A stretch of DNA of 64,000 nucleotides from Terebella lapidaria (lineage: Eukaryota; Annelida; Polychaeta; Terebellida; Terebellidae), in contig OX424562.1 of the NCBI GenBank assembly GCA_949152475.1, forward strand, positions 372,001 through 436,000, given 5' to 3'. Below the pieces are notes generated by a model. The model saw only the letters and a program-made list of their open reading frames with translations, was not told the origin of the DNA and made no database searches. Below are positions 1-10,004 of this stretch, in pieces. The number at the start of each line of letters is the position of its first letter. Position 1 is the stretch's first letter. Both the position numbers and the translations under genes were made by a program.

Positions 1-36
1 TTGATTCCTATGCTGTAAATGTAAGTATCAATCTAT

Positions 37-1425
37 TGTAACGGGTTTGCACCCTTCTGTGAGGTCTTGATGAACCGGTTTTCTTGGGAGGTGGGTGAGT
101 TGATATTTAACCGGAGCTGAAACGGTAAAACTCCGGGAAACTGCTACTGCTGTACGGTTGAACTCCGGCTAGAAGTCTCTAAGGTTGGTAGCGTGGTCTG
201 GAATGGACCTCTTAACCGTTGTCCGACTGCTAATCTGCAACTGCACCTGTAAAGTAAGGATCCGGAGGCGTTTCCGTCTCCGGGTACTGCAACTGCTCCG
301 TCGGGATACCGCTTTACTGCAACAGCTCCGTCGTTTTCCGTCTTACTGCAAACTGCGACTGCGCCTGGAATAAAGAATCCGGGAACGTTGCCGTTTCCGA
401 ATACTGCAACCGCTCTGCCAGGTTCCGCCGCACTGCAATCTGCTCCGGTTGGCTCCGCCTCACCGCAACCTGCGACTGCACCTGAAATGGAGTATCTCGG
501 AAGTGTTCCCACTTCCGGTTACCGCAACCGCTCCGTCAGGTACTGCCTCTGCAACTCCGTCGTCCGGTACCGCCTCTGCAACTGCTTCGTCGTTCCCGTC
601 TCTGCAACTGCTCCGTCCGATACCGCCTCCATAGTTGCTCCGTCGAATTCCACCTCCGTCTCCGTCTCCGTCTCCTTCCTCGGTGATCTGGGTTCTTGGA
701 TCACCCTAAGACGTCTTTACAACTTGGTCTTAACCGACTGTAGTCTTATCTCCCTTTACTCCGTATTACTGTCTTTTCCGGTGAACTAACTTTATTATAA
801 CTTCCAGTTCCCTAACGAACACGGAAAAACAACTCGGTTGAAGTTTTCATGTTTATTTTCCAAGTGCACAGTCGAAAGACTTAACTGCTATCATCTGGAT
901 GACTCTATCCGGAACAAGGGAGTACTCTGCTATGGGAGAAGGGGTCTGCACAGGTCGACGTCAGGACACCAACTCCGCCGTCCGCTGTGAAGCGGGGGCT
1001 TTTATAGACCTGAGACCCATGTCACGTGACCAACCTATTGTGACGTCATAGTCCGCCAAAACACTGATATTTTCCGGATTTCTAAAAACACTCTAGAACC
1101 AATCAGTGGCTGACACGTGACCTTTTAAACCGAAAACGAGGCTGATCACATGACCTTCCGGAAATAACGTCATTACGTTTTTGTACTCCATTGTTCCGGC
1201 TCCGTGTCCGGTTCCGTCTCCGGTTCCGGCTCCGTCTCCGGCTTTACCGACATCATAAATTACTAAGTTCCGAGACGGAAAACCTTTTAAAACATTAACA
1301 ATACGCAACCGTATGAACCTTTAAACACATATACATTTTAATAAACGGTTATTTAACCATAATATCACAAAACACTAACAGAATTACCTAGGGGAAACCT
1401 TTGGGTACGCCCCAAAACCGTTACA
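37..1425 (-). repeat. 3' LTR of element 1
   Basis: This is the LTR downstream of the element's coding part (minus strand), 1389 bp, starting TGTAAC and ending GTTACA. Read on the minus strand it holds a CRE-like TGACGTCA, E-boxes CACGTG, a TATA box, and then AATAAA signals about 150-210 nt past the TATA box (complement at 852-857 and 791-796), which fits a U3-R-U5 layout. The part at about 180-680 is a string of short words such as CTCCGTC and CTGCAAC that leaves several frames open by composition. Confidence 0.95.
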
Positions 1426-1438
1426 CTCCCCCTTCCTT
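1426..1438 (-). other. Polypurine tract of element 1
   Basis: The minus strand reads AAGGAAGGGGGAG directly against the 3' LTR, where the plus-strand primer of an LTR element is expected. It supports the orientation and boundary calls. Confidence 0.85.
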
Positions 1439-1685
1439 AGACTCTGTTCGTCCCGAACAGATCAATATCACATATATACAAATTGTCAACCGTTAAACTG
1501 TCCGTAAAATCAAACACAACTTGTTTCCGTGATCCGGGTACTGGTACCTCTTAACTAGTTTACCGTCACTGTACCCGGATATCTTGCTTGTTCCGTTTCC
1601 CACTTTTTAACTCTTAATTATACTAGAATCCGGGAAACGGTTCTTCTTTCTTCTCCTTGCGCCGACTTGCGACGACTTGCGACGA

Positions 1686-2273
1686 CTACTGCCCACCAGT
1701 ATCACGGCGCGAACTGCTTCCCGACGGCGGACGAGGTGGAATGGTATTCGGTACCAACGGTCGTCCGAAGCTTGTTCCACTGGCATCAACCGGAAGAAGA
1801 TCGGGATCATGGAGGCTCCACTGGGGCGGGACGTAGAACCCATTCCTGAGGCGTTCGTCCCGGATGGACCAATCTGGAATCCGGACGATCTGACGGGTCG
1901 GGACGAGACCAAACGGTGACTCTCTCTGCTCCATGATCTCCACGTAGACGCCGGAGTCTCTCATCTCGGCTGGCCCCCACTGCTCCAGTCCCCAACGTAC
2001 TGCATAGTATCTGGCGTGCTCCGGGACTGCAGGCGCAAAGACGGAAGCGCTCCGTCCCCCAATATTCACCGGGAAACAATGGGACGGACACGGTTGAGTT
2101 GAAGGACCGCCAAACGGGTAGAATGTGTAGGGTGGACTCTGGGTTGGTGCACGGACTTGGCTTCTTCCGGACCGCTCACTGGAAGACTGTCGAGGCCTGG
2201 TTTCCACCGGAGACAGGATTCCGGGTGTAGCTCTGGCTTGATCTACCAGGATACTCCTCCGCGCTCTCTGCAC
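1686..2273 (-). CDS. Accessory ORF 3: unrecognised protein
   Basis: A 195-codon frame that begins 12 nt after accessory ORF 2 ends. No family was recognised. It is proline- and arginine-rich at both ends. A central part reads like a folded domain, with aromatic and acidic residues (HARYYAVRWGLEQWGP, GVYVEIMEQRE, VRIPDWSIRDERL). There is no signal peptide, membrane segment or Cys/His pattern. The tight spacing suggests it shares a transcript with ORF 2. A shorter frame (1807-2091) overlaps it, so the frame choice is less certain than for ORF 2. About 250 bp without a gene separate it from the purine tract. Confidence 0.45.
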   Translation of the reverse strand: MQRARRSILVDQARATPGILSPVETRPRQSSSERSGRSQVRAPTQSPPYTFYPFGGPSTQPCPSHCFPVNIGGRSASVFAPAVPEHARYYAVRWGLEQWGPAEMRDSGVYVEIMEQRESPFGLVPTRQIVRIPDWSIRDERLRNGFYVPPQWSLHDPDLLPVDASGTSFGRPLVPNTIPPRPPSGSSSRRDTGGQ

Positions 2274-2285
2274 GTCCGCATGACT

Positions 2286-3524
2286 TCAGTCAGACGCGGA
2301 AGACTCCATTCCGTCATCCCTAGCCGCTGAACTGGTTCTGCTTCCGGCTACTGCTTGAATGGTTGCCGGCAAAGTTCTCTCCGTGGATCCTCGGGTCTCC
2401 GTCTCACTGCCAGCTCTGCTCCGGGTTCCGCCTTCCGCTTTGGTCTCCGATCTGCCTCCGGATCTGCCAATGGGTCTGCTGTCCGCTCGGCTATCTGCTC
2501 TGTTATCTGCTCTGCTATCGGCTCGGCTATCTGCTCGGCCGCTGGATCTGCTTTCTGCTCCGCCTCCGGGCCGGACAATCACGCTGCTCACTACTCTGCC
2601 ACTGCTAGTCGTTCTCGGAGGTGGGCTCCGGAAAAGGTCTTCCTCATCGTCTCTGCTCTGCATTTCCGCAATGTCCGCCACTCCCACTTCTGCCGTTGCT
2701 CCGCTGGAACCTTCCTCCAACAGCCGGAACTTGTAGTCATACACCCCCTTGCCTTTTCCCTTGACGCTGCCTCCGGAAGACTTGGGTGGGGTGTGTCGTT
2801 TCTCCTCTCGGCCACGTTCTCCGCCTCGGTCCTTGGCTCGCTCCGGGCTCTCCTTCCTATATTCTCGGCGTTGATGGCGTCCGGATTTATCCGGCGAACG
2901 GCTGCGACTCCGCTTCTTTCCGCGGTCTCGATCTGCTCCGGTACCTCGAGATGGGTCTGGGCTGTTTTTCCGGGAGGTGTTCCGGGAAGAACTCCGGGTC
3001 ACAGGCGGCTTAACCGGCTTCGGGTCTCCTGGATCTTGCAACTCGTCTTCACTTGCCATGATTTTCAGCTCCGCTTCCTCTTCCGAACTGCTCTCCGCCT
3101 CCGTGGACGAAACGTCGGCTGCTAGAGTGGCCACCGACTGGGTACCGGAACGGTACCGGGTCCGGAACAAAACCGAACCTCCCGACTCCGACTCCGTATC
3201 CGACAACTGGTCAAGCCGTGTTACCGGCTTCTTGCTTTTCCGTGGGGTCATCTTGGACCGGAGGCTTTTCTCCTCAAACTGCTCTCTGCCCACCCTTAGT
3301 CGAATCGGGTTCGCGTCCATTGCGTGTCGGGACTGCAGATGCTTCTGTGTCCCCTCTTTCCGTCTGCTCCAATGGTCACACTGCGGACAGGCGAAGACGG
3401 TGACTTCACTCGTGTGCTGCTCCGTGACATGCCGGAGCAACGTGTGCTTGCTCTTGAATTCTAGGTTGCAGTCTCCACACCGGTCAGGGCGGGGCTTGCG
3501 GGGTGTTGTCTTTACTTTCGGCAT
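2286..3524 (-). CDS. Accessory ORF 2: C2H2 zinc-finger, RS-rich protein
   Basis: An uninterrupted 412-codon frame. Near the N-terminus are two classical C2H2 fingers: CGDCNLEFKSKHTLLRHVTE (about residues 16-37) and CPQCDHWSRR…HLQSRH, both C-x2-C-x12-H-x4-H. A basic R/K/S-rich centre (DRDRGKKRSRSRSPDKSG) resembles the RS domains of splicing or RNA-binding proteins. A later stretch repeats the tetrapeptide ADSR several times and is followed by an E/T/R-rich tail. It has its own TATA/E-box cassette 80 nt upstream. The likely role is nucleic-acid binding; whether it acts on the element's transcription, RNA export or splicing cannot be told. It is unusual for a Gypsy element. Confidence 0.65.
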   Translation of the reverse strand: MPKVKTTPRKPRPDRCGDCNLEFKSKHTLLRHVTEQHTSEVTVFACPQCDHWSRRKEGTQKHLQSRHAMDANPIRLRVGREQFEEKSLRSKMTPRKSKKPVTRLDQLSDTESESGGSVLFRTRYRSGTQSVATLAADVSSTEAESSSEEEAELKIMASEDELQDPGDPKPVKPPVTRSSSRNTSRKNSPDPSRGTGADRDRGKKRSRSRSPDKSGRHQRREYRKESPERAKDRGGERGREEKRHTPPKSSGGSVKGKGKGVYDYKFRLLEEGSSGATAEVGVADIAEMQSRDDEEDLFRSPPPRTTSSGRVVSSVIVRPGGGAESRSSGRADSRADSRADNRADSRADSRPIGRSGGRSETKAEGGTRSRAGSETETRGSTERTLPATIQAVAGSRTSSAARDDGMESSASD

Positions 3525-3601
3525 TCTGATTCTCTGCTTTGAGACGATGTTGACTCAGCTACAGCAAACTGCCTTCTGCATCCGGTAACAGCTATCTGCC
3601 C

Positions 3602-3652
3602 CTTTTATAGTCTCTGGAAGTCACGTGACTGGGTTATCTGTTTGACGATTGG
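3602..3652 (-). promoter_or_regulatory. Internal promoter cassette before accessory ORF 2
   Basis: Read on the minus strand: CCAAT within GCCAATCGTC (3648-3652), E-box in GTCACGTGAC (3622-3627) and TATAAAAG (3602-3609), with 12 bp between E-box and TATA. The zinc-finger frame starts about 80 nt farther on (ATG at 3524), a normal 5' leader length. The GTCACGTGAC core is identical to that in the LTR. Confidence 0.65.
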
Positions 3653-3659
3653 CTGCTCA

Positions 3660-3965
3660 GCAAACTGCAACTCCTCCTGGTGGTCTTCTTGGATAAATAA
3701 TATTTTTATTTTTATTTTTTTTTTTTTTTTCGTGTTGTTGCTGCTAACTGCCACCGCTTCTTCTTCTCCGTCTCCGCCAAACTGCCAACCGCCTCCGTCT
3801 ACTGCTACTCCGCCATCCACCTCCGTCAACTGCTACTCTGCCATCCGCCTCTTCTTCTCCGTCTCCGCCAAACTGCCAACCGCCTCCGTCCACTGCTACT
3901 CTGCCACCCGCCTCCGTCAACTGCTACTCTGCCATCCGCCTCCGTCAACCGCTACTCTGCCATTC
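3660..3965 (-). repeat. Low-complexity tandem repeat in accessory spacer
   Basis: A T-rich run (about 3700-3730) followed by short imperfect tandem copies of words such as GCCATCCGCCTCCGTCAA and CTGCTACTCT (about 3770-3965). It lies between accessory ORF 1 and the promoter of accessory ORF 2. No gene is seen. Confidence 0.7.
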
Positions 3966-3968
3966 GCC

Positions 3969-4670
3969 TCAAGGTTCCTCCTCATCCGCGGTGTGGTACT
4001 CGGAAGTCTCCGATTCCGTGTCCGGGGTGGGAGAAGGTGGTTTATATTCCCACACCCGGATCTCTGCCTCCCAGTCTTCCACCGGCTGAACTTCCTCTTC
4101 TGGTTCCGTCGATATCACCAGTTCCGGCTCCCAATCTTCCGGAGGTGAGTCTTCTGCTGCCCTAAGACAGCCCTGCGGATCCGGAACCCAAACCGGAGGA
4201 TCGATCGGTTCCGGTTGTTCGATGGGAGCGGCTGCTCTGGCATCCCAGTCAGGTCCAAACGGAAGCTGGTCCGCATAAGTTTCCGGAACTGGATTCTCCC
4301 TAGGTGACTGTGTGCAGAATCTCCGGAACCGCCTTCGCCGGGACTGCGTTGCTGTTCCCCGCCAGGCCGAATCAAAGGTTCCCACATGGTTGAGGGTTGC
4401 CTCGTCCTGAGGAGGACGGTTCCCGGAAGAGTACTTCCAGCCGTGCATCTCCCGGAGATGCCGCCTAAGGTCGTTCGCCCGGTTGCCGTAGAAGGCAAAC
4501 AAACAGCAATGATATCTCTGGGCTGGGCACACATGCCGTCTCCTGTCCATCGCACTCTCGAACATCCGGTCACACCACTTACACAGCCGGCTATAATCCA
4601 GTGGCTGAGGGCTTGCCCAATCTCTGCTCCGGCCGCGATCTTGTCTTTCAAGGAACGCCGAGTAGGCCAT
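3969..4670 (-). CDS. Accessory ORF 1: zinc-finger protein with acidic tail
   Basis: A 233-codon frame in the accessory region downstream of pol. The N-terminal part has two finger-like motifs: CKWCDRMF…HVC (C-x2-C-x12-H-x-C, about residues 30-50) and CCLFAFYGN…HLREMH (a C-C…H-x4-H finger). The C-terminal 60 residues are very acidic (STEPEEEVQPVEDW, TESETSEYHTADEEEP). Fingers plus an acidic tail resemble a small DNA- or RNA-binding regulator. A competing frame at 4115-4735 lacks motifs, so this one was chosen. It has its own upstream promoter cassette. The function is unknown; it is not a known standard part of Gypsy elements. Confidence 0.6.
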   Translation of the reverse strand: MAYSAFLERQDRGRSRDWASPQPLDYSRLCKWCDRMFESAMDRRRHVCPAQRYHCCLFAFYGNRANDLRRHLREMHGWKYSSGNRPPQDEATLNHVGTFDSAWRGTATQSRRRRFRRFCTQSPRENPVPETYADQLPFGPDWDARAAAPIEQPEPIDPPVWVPDPQGCLRAAEDSPPEDWEPELVISTEPEEEVQPVEDWEAEIRVWEYKPPSPTPDTESETSEYHTADEEEP

Positions 4671-4903
4671 TCCGGAAGGCCGGGAAACTGAAATTGTCGA
4701 TCTACTGCACCGCTTTTACTGCACCGCTTCTGCACCGCTTCTCCGGACTGGTGGTCTTCCGGGAAACACTTAGTCGTTTTTCACTGCAAAATCTGCCGCT
4801 GCCGAAAAATGCTGGACTTGATTCGATTCCGCCAAACTTTGTCTGTGATGTGCACAGCTCGAGGTCTGCTCTCCAACTGCTGTCAGAGCCCGATTTCAAG
4901 GCC

Positions 4904-4973
4904 CTTTTATACCCTTTCTGCTCACGTGACTTGAAAAGCTCCACGCTGATTGGCTGCCTCAGGAGTGACGTCA
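4904..4973 (-). promoter_or_regulatory. Internal promoter cassette before accessory ORF 1
   Basis: Read on the minus strand: TGACGTCA (4966-4973), CCAAT box within GCCAATCAG (4949-4953), E-box CACGTG (4923-4928), then TATAAAAG (4904-4911), with 11 bp between E-box and TATA. This is the same order as in the LTR promoter. The zinc-finger frame begins about 230 nt downstream (ATG at 4670). That it drives a separate transcript is an inference from the matched motif order. Confidence 0.65.
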
Positions 4974-4989
4974 CAATCATGCAAAAACT

Positions 4990-5720
4990 CAACCGTTAAC
5001 CGAGAGGTGTCCGTCTCCGGCTCAACCCGCTTCTCCGGGTTTTTCCGGCTCCCTTTCAACTGCTTCTCCGAGCGAAGTATCTGCAATTTTGAAGTATCTC
5101 TGACATCAGGAGGGTTGAATAGAGTCTCAGCCAGTTGAATCTGCCTCTCAGACGAACATCTAGACTGCAAGTTGGGCGTTTCCGCCATCTGTACTGCTTC
5201 GTCAACTGCATATCTGCTCACTGGTATTACTGCTTGTCGACACTGGAAACTGCATACATTCTGTCCAGAAGGAGGCGCCTTCCTATCTGGGGTGATGTTT
5301 CTCCGTTTCTGTCAATCTGCAGTCGGTTTACTGTCTCTGCTAAGTGGAAACTCCGGTCGGATGTCTACAGCTGGAAAACTTTTCCGTCTTAATTCTCCGA
5401 ATACGGAAGACGTGTAGCTGCTTCTCTGGAGATACTAGACCGCTAACCCAGGTTCTTCTGGACCCCTGGCCGCTACCCTGGACTGGTTGACTATACGCTC
5501 ATCCCAGTCAGAACCTCTAGGATGTCTCTATCTGGTCTCCGCACCGCTTTTCGCTCTGCTTCCTTTCTCCGCCCTGTTTCCGGAACCAGCACTTGCTCAC
5601 TGTTGCAACTTCTTGCGGTCGCTCTCTGCCGGAACTCAACGTTTTACCAGGGTCTCAGCTATCTCCTTCTTCTGCTCTACAGCTCACTCCGTCTTCTCAT
5701 ATTTCTGCGTCCTTTGCGGC
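4990..5720 (-). other. Spacer between pol and the accessory genes
   Basis: About 730 bp between the end of the integrase frame and the first internal promoter. A 99-codon minus-strand frame (4922-5221) overlaps the promoter motifs and has no recognisable domain, so it is not called as a gene. The stretch has the same TCCG/CTGC-rich wording as the rest of the element. Nothing else is seen. Confidence 0.5.
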
Positions 5721-5721
5721 T

Positions 5722-8700
5722 TTACTCCGAGTCCGTATCCGACTCAGAAACTGTCTGTTCCGTCTCCGGAACACTACTCTGCTTCGGCGGCTCCGTCTGC
5801 CTCCAGAAATCCGCCATTCTCCGCTTCATCCATCTCGGACGCTTGACACCATTATACGGTTTCAGCAAATCGAAGTGAACCACCTTCTGCCGAGTTCCAC
5901 TCTCTGCAATCTCGTAGGTCACGTCGGTAAATCTGCTCAGCACTAGCTTTGGACCGCTCCACTTCCTCTGCAACTTGGGAGCTTTGCCCTTCTTCCGTGT
6001 TTTGACCGCCATCCACACTCGGTCTCCTGGCTGGAACTGATTGTCGACCTTCCTCCGGTCGTACAGCTTCTTCTGCCGTTCCATCTCTCTGCCAGATTTC
6101 GCTCGAACCGCCTTGTATACTGCTTCTAGTCGCTCCCGGAGCTGACTGCCATACTCTGTTACTTCTGCTGTCGATTCGACCGGCGGTCTGCCAATCAGTA
6201 ACTCTACCGGAGTGTTGACTTCTCTGCCCAGCATCAGCAAGTTGGGACTCTGCCCGGTTGTCTCCTGCGGGGTACTCCGGTAAGCTGCCATCGCCAACGG
6301 AACTAGCTGATCCCAGTTGGTCTGCCGCTCGATTACGTACAGGCTCAGGATCTGCTGCAGCGTCCGGTTGAATCGCTCAATGAAACCGTCCGACTGAGGT
6401 CGGAAAGCGGTTGTCCGTGTCTTGTGAATCCCCAGGATTCTGCAAACATTTCTCAGCAAGTCGGACTCGAAATTTCTGCCTTGGTCGGTGTGGATCTCCA
6501 TCGGGATACCGTAACGCGCTGCAAACTGGTTGACGAATATGTCCGCAACCGTCACCGCTTCCTGATTCGGCATCGGGTAAGCCTCTACCCACTTGGTGAA
6601 GTAATCACCGATTACTAAGATGTACCGGTTCCCCCGGGTGGATTTAGTTAACGGACCCATCACGTCCATTGCCACCCTCTCCATGGGCGCTCCAACCCGG
6701 TATTTCTGCATCGGAGATCGTTTCAAGTTCTGCATACTTCTTGACGCACTTTCGTCACAGCTCAGCACCCACTGCTTTATGTCCCGCATCATAGCCGGCC
6801 AGAAATACCGCCTCCGAATGCTAGCCGCCATCCTTCTGCTTCCGAGGTGTCCTCCCGTCCGGCTCTGATGGGCCAGACGGAAAATCTCCTGTCTCAGCTC
6901 CTTCGGGGTTATTAACTGCATTCGGCTGGTTCCTTCTGCCGTTTTCCATTTCCGGTAGACTACTCCGTCGACTTTCAGCAAGGTCTTCCGCATCCCGTAC
7001 AGCACTTTCTCCTCACTGCTCATGCTGGAAAAGTCTGCACTGCCAGCTGTACCGCTCCCGTCGATCAGCGACGTCACCAGTGGGTACCAAGGTTCTGCTT
7101 GCTGCATTCTCCGCAAATCATCTGGTCGATATTTCTGCCCCAGCACAGTTTCCTGGTCCGCATTTTCGGCCAACCTAGTCTGCTCTGCAACCGCATCCGC
7201 TTTTCCTGGAACTGCCTTCTCCGTCACCACAACCGCAACCGGCTTCCGGGACGCTGCTTTCTCCGCTACTGCAACCGCAACCGGCTTCCGTGACGCTGCT
7301 TTCTCTGTCACCGCAACCGCAACCGGCTTCCGGGACGCTGCTTTCTCCGTCACCGCAACCGCAACCGGCTTCCGGGACGCTGCTTTCTCCGTCACCGCAA
7401 CCGCAACCGGCTTCCGGGACGCTGCTTTCTCCGTCACCGCAACCGCAACCGGCTTCCGGGACGCTACTTTCTCCGCTACTGCAACCGCCTTCCTTGGGAC
7501 TGCTTCCGCCGTCAGTTCTGCTTCTCCGCCTGATCTCCGTGACCGCTTCCGGCGTCCCCCCTTCCTTGGCTTGGGCTGAGGAGTTTCTTCACTTCGTGTC
7601 TGCCGGATCCTTTCTCCGTAGTTCCAGGCATCTATCTTGGCTTGTTTCCAGTCGATTTTTCCGCATTGGCTGCATGGGGATCTGGACAAGGCATCCGCAT
7701 TATTATGGATTCGCCCCGGACGATGTTCGATGTCGAAATGAAACTCACTCAGGAGCTCAATCCACTGGGCTACCTGCCCCTGGGGCTCCTTGAAATTCAT
7801 AAGCCAGGTAAGACTGCCATGATCTGTGCGAAGAAGGAAGTGTCGTCCCAGCAAGTACTGCTTATTCTTCTGTACCGCAAACACAACCGCCAGGAGCTCC
7901 TTCCGGGTGACACAGTATCTCCGTTCTTCTTTGGTTAGGCTGCGGCTCAAGTAGGTTATCACCCGCTCCTGGTTACCCTGCTTCTGTGATAGTACTGCTC
8001 CCAGCCCGGTGTCACTGGCGTCCGTGTCCGGGATATATCAGCCTTGCTCCCTTGGGTACCCGAGTATCGGTGCCGAAACTAGGCGGTTCTTCAGCTCTGC
8101 AAATGCCTGCTCTTGCTCCGTCTGCCACCGAAACTGCACCCCTTTTTCCGTCAAGTGATTCAGCGGCGCTGCAATCTCGGAGAACTTCGGCACGAACTTC
8201 CGGTAATAGGAGCAAAGTCCCAGAAAACTGCGCAGCTCCGTCAGGTTGGTGGGTGTCCGCCACTTCCGTACTGCCTCCGTTTTTGCCGGGTCGGTGCGGA
8301 TACCGTCTCTGCCGACTATGTGACCTAGGAAAGACACCTCCGGCTGGAAGAACTTGCATTTTGACGGTTTGACTTTTAGGTCTGCCTCTCTCAGCTTGCT
8401 GAACACCTCCTGAAGATCACGGCTGTGATCCTCCAGGGTCTTGCTGTAGACTATGATGTCGTCCAGATGAGGCAGGTCTTCCAGGACAATCCGCCTAGCA
8501 CCTTCTCCATCAACCGCTCGAACGTACCCGGAGCATTGCACAAGCCGAAACTCATTACTTTGAACTGGTAAAGGCCGCCAGGAACACAGAAGGCCGACTT
8601 TTTCCGGGCGTCTTCATCCATCCCGACCTGCCAGTAGCCACTGGTCAGGTCGAGAGTGGAGAACCATTTGGCGTCTGCACAGGCTGCTATGGTGTCGTCT

Positions 8701-9846
8701 ATTCTCGGCAACGGATAAGCATCTTTCTCCGTGACTGCATTTAACCGCCGGTAATCGACACAGAACCGGGTGGTCCCATCCTTTTTCTTCACGAGAACAA
8801 TCGGGGAAGCCCACGGACTGCTACTTTCTTCAATGACGTTCTTGTCTTTCATCTCCTGAATCAGACTGCTCACCAGCTCTCTCTTGTCTGGTGGAATTCG
8901 TCTGGTTGGCTGCTTAATCGGCCGGTGACTGCCCGTGTTTATCTGATGTTGTACCTCGTTGGTCTGCCCCAGTTCTCCGGCATCATTACTGAAGGTTGGC
9001 TTATTCCGAAATAGGAGGTCGGTTACTCTCTCGCGGAAATGACTCGGCACTGCATCCTGGGTCTGCTCTGCTAACTGCCGCAGCTTCTCGTACCCGCTCC
9101 AATTCCGCCCGGCCTCCGACTCCGTGGAAATCTGCACCTTCCTGCTCCGCTCCGCCAACGGCACAACATTGCAACCGGCTGCTAAGGTGGTCATCGTCGC
9201 CAACTGCGCTCCTTTCTTGATGATTACCGGCTCTGCCATCACGTTGATCACTCGAACCGGGACTGTTCCTTGCTTTATCCGGGATAAAGTTCTCCCGATC
9301 AGCCAAGGTCTTTTTCTCAGTAGGCTCCTGCGGCATTTCTAGTACTCCTTCTGCTTCCCGGACACTCTCTGCTTGTCCTATTATCAGCTGTTCCGTTTCC
9401 GGCGGAATTTGGTAATCTGCTACAGCGTTGATCGGAAACGGCTCCCTGGTCTGCTCGAACATGGTGAGGAACACCTCCTGGCTGCCCATCTGCATGGTCA
9501 TTCGGTCGGAATTTATGCCGGATATCCGGGAACGGATGAAATCCATACCCAGTATTCCTTCGTCTTCACAGTCTGCAATCTCGAACGTCACTGTCTCAGC
9601 TACTCCTGCGATGTTGAGTGGGAGTTATTTCCGGCCATGCGTCCGTATGTTACTTCCGTCAACCATTGAAAGACGAATCGGCGACCGCTTCAGCTTCATT
9701 CCGGGCTTCCGGATCCGTTCCCAGGTTTGTAGGTTGAGCATTGTGACAGTGCTGCCGGTGTCGATTATCAGCGTTACTGGCTCTCCGCATATTCTGGCTG
9801 TCACACACATGCCCACCTCGCCCCTGGGACCGGGTCCGTGAACCAC
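5722..9846 (-). CDS. pol region of element 1 (PR-RT-RNase H-IN)
   Basis: The order on the minus strand is protease (about 9480-9846, motif IIDTGSTVTML), reverse transcriptase (about 8200-8950; PWASPIVLVKKKDG, LDLTSGYWQVGMD, LDDIIVYS), RNase H (about 7650-8040; TRKELLAVV, LRTDHGSL), a linker with a 14-residue repeat, and integrase (zinc part near 6750-6880; core about 6200-6690 with DVMGPL, HTDQGRNF and FIERFNRT). The C-terminal part runs to 5722 and includes WSGPKLVLSRF, a GPY/F-like motif. There is no chromodomain. The region is broken, with about three breaks; it is described as a fossil. Confidence 0.9.
7199..7495 (-). repeat. 42-bp in-frame repeat in the RNase H-integrase linker
   Basis: About seven tandem copies of a 42-bp unit encode, on the minus strand, a 14-residue repeat (SRKPVAVAVTEKAA). 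They lie between RNase H and integrase. The unit length is a multiple of three, and the central copies are nearly identical, so the array expanded recently without changing frame. Confidence 0.85.
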
Positions 9847-10004
9847 CTGCCGGTTATGGGGGTGTCCTCTCTTCCGGGTCCCGGATTTCCCCTTTTCCGC
9901 GACCCGCTCTAGTTTTCCGGCTGCTGCTGCTGCTGTCGTGGCTGCTGCAGTTGTTGCTGCTGCTGCGGCTGCTGCTGCTGCTGCTGCTTCGGCTGCCTAC
10001 ATTC

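Noticed and set aside
144-789. Frames inside the LTRs of element 1, present in both LTRs
   Set aside because: They reflect repeated short words lacking stops in several frames; no motif, and they lie in the R/U5 part of an LTR.
2355-3588. Plus-strand frames opposite accessory ORF 2 (256 and 203 codons)
   Set aside because: The minus frame has zinc fingers and RS-type composition; the plus frames are its complement without motifs.
7022-7793. Plus-strand repeat proteins (TATGFRDAAFSV and QPQPASGTLLSP types)
   Set aside because: Complement of the 42-bp linker repeat of integrase on the minus strand.
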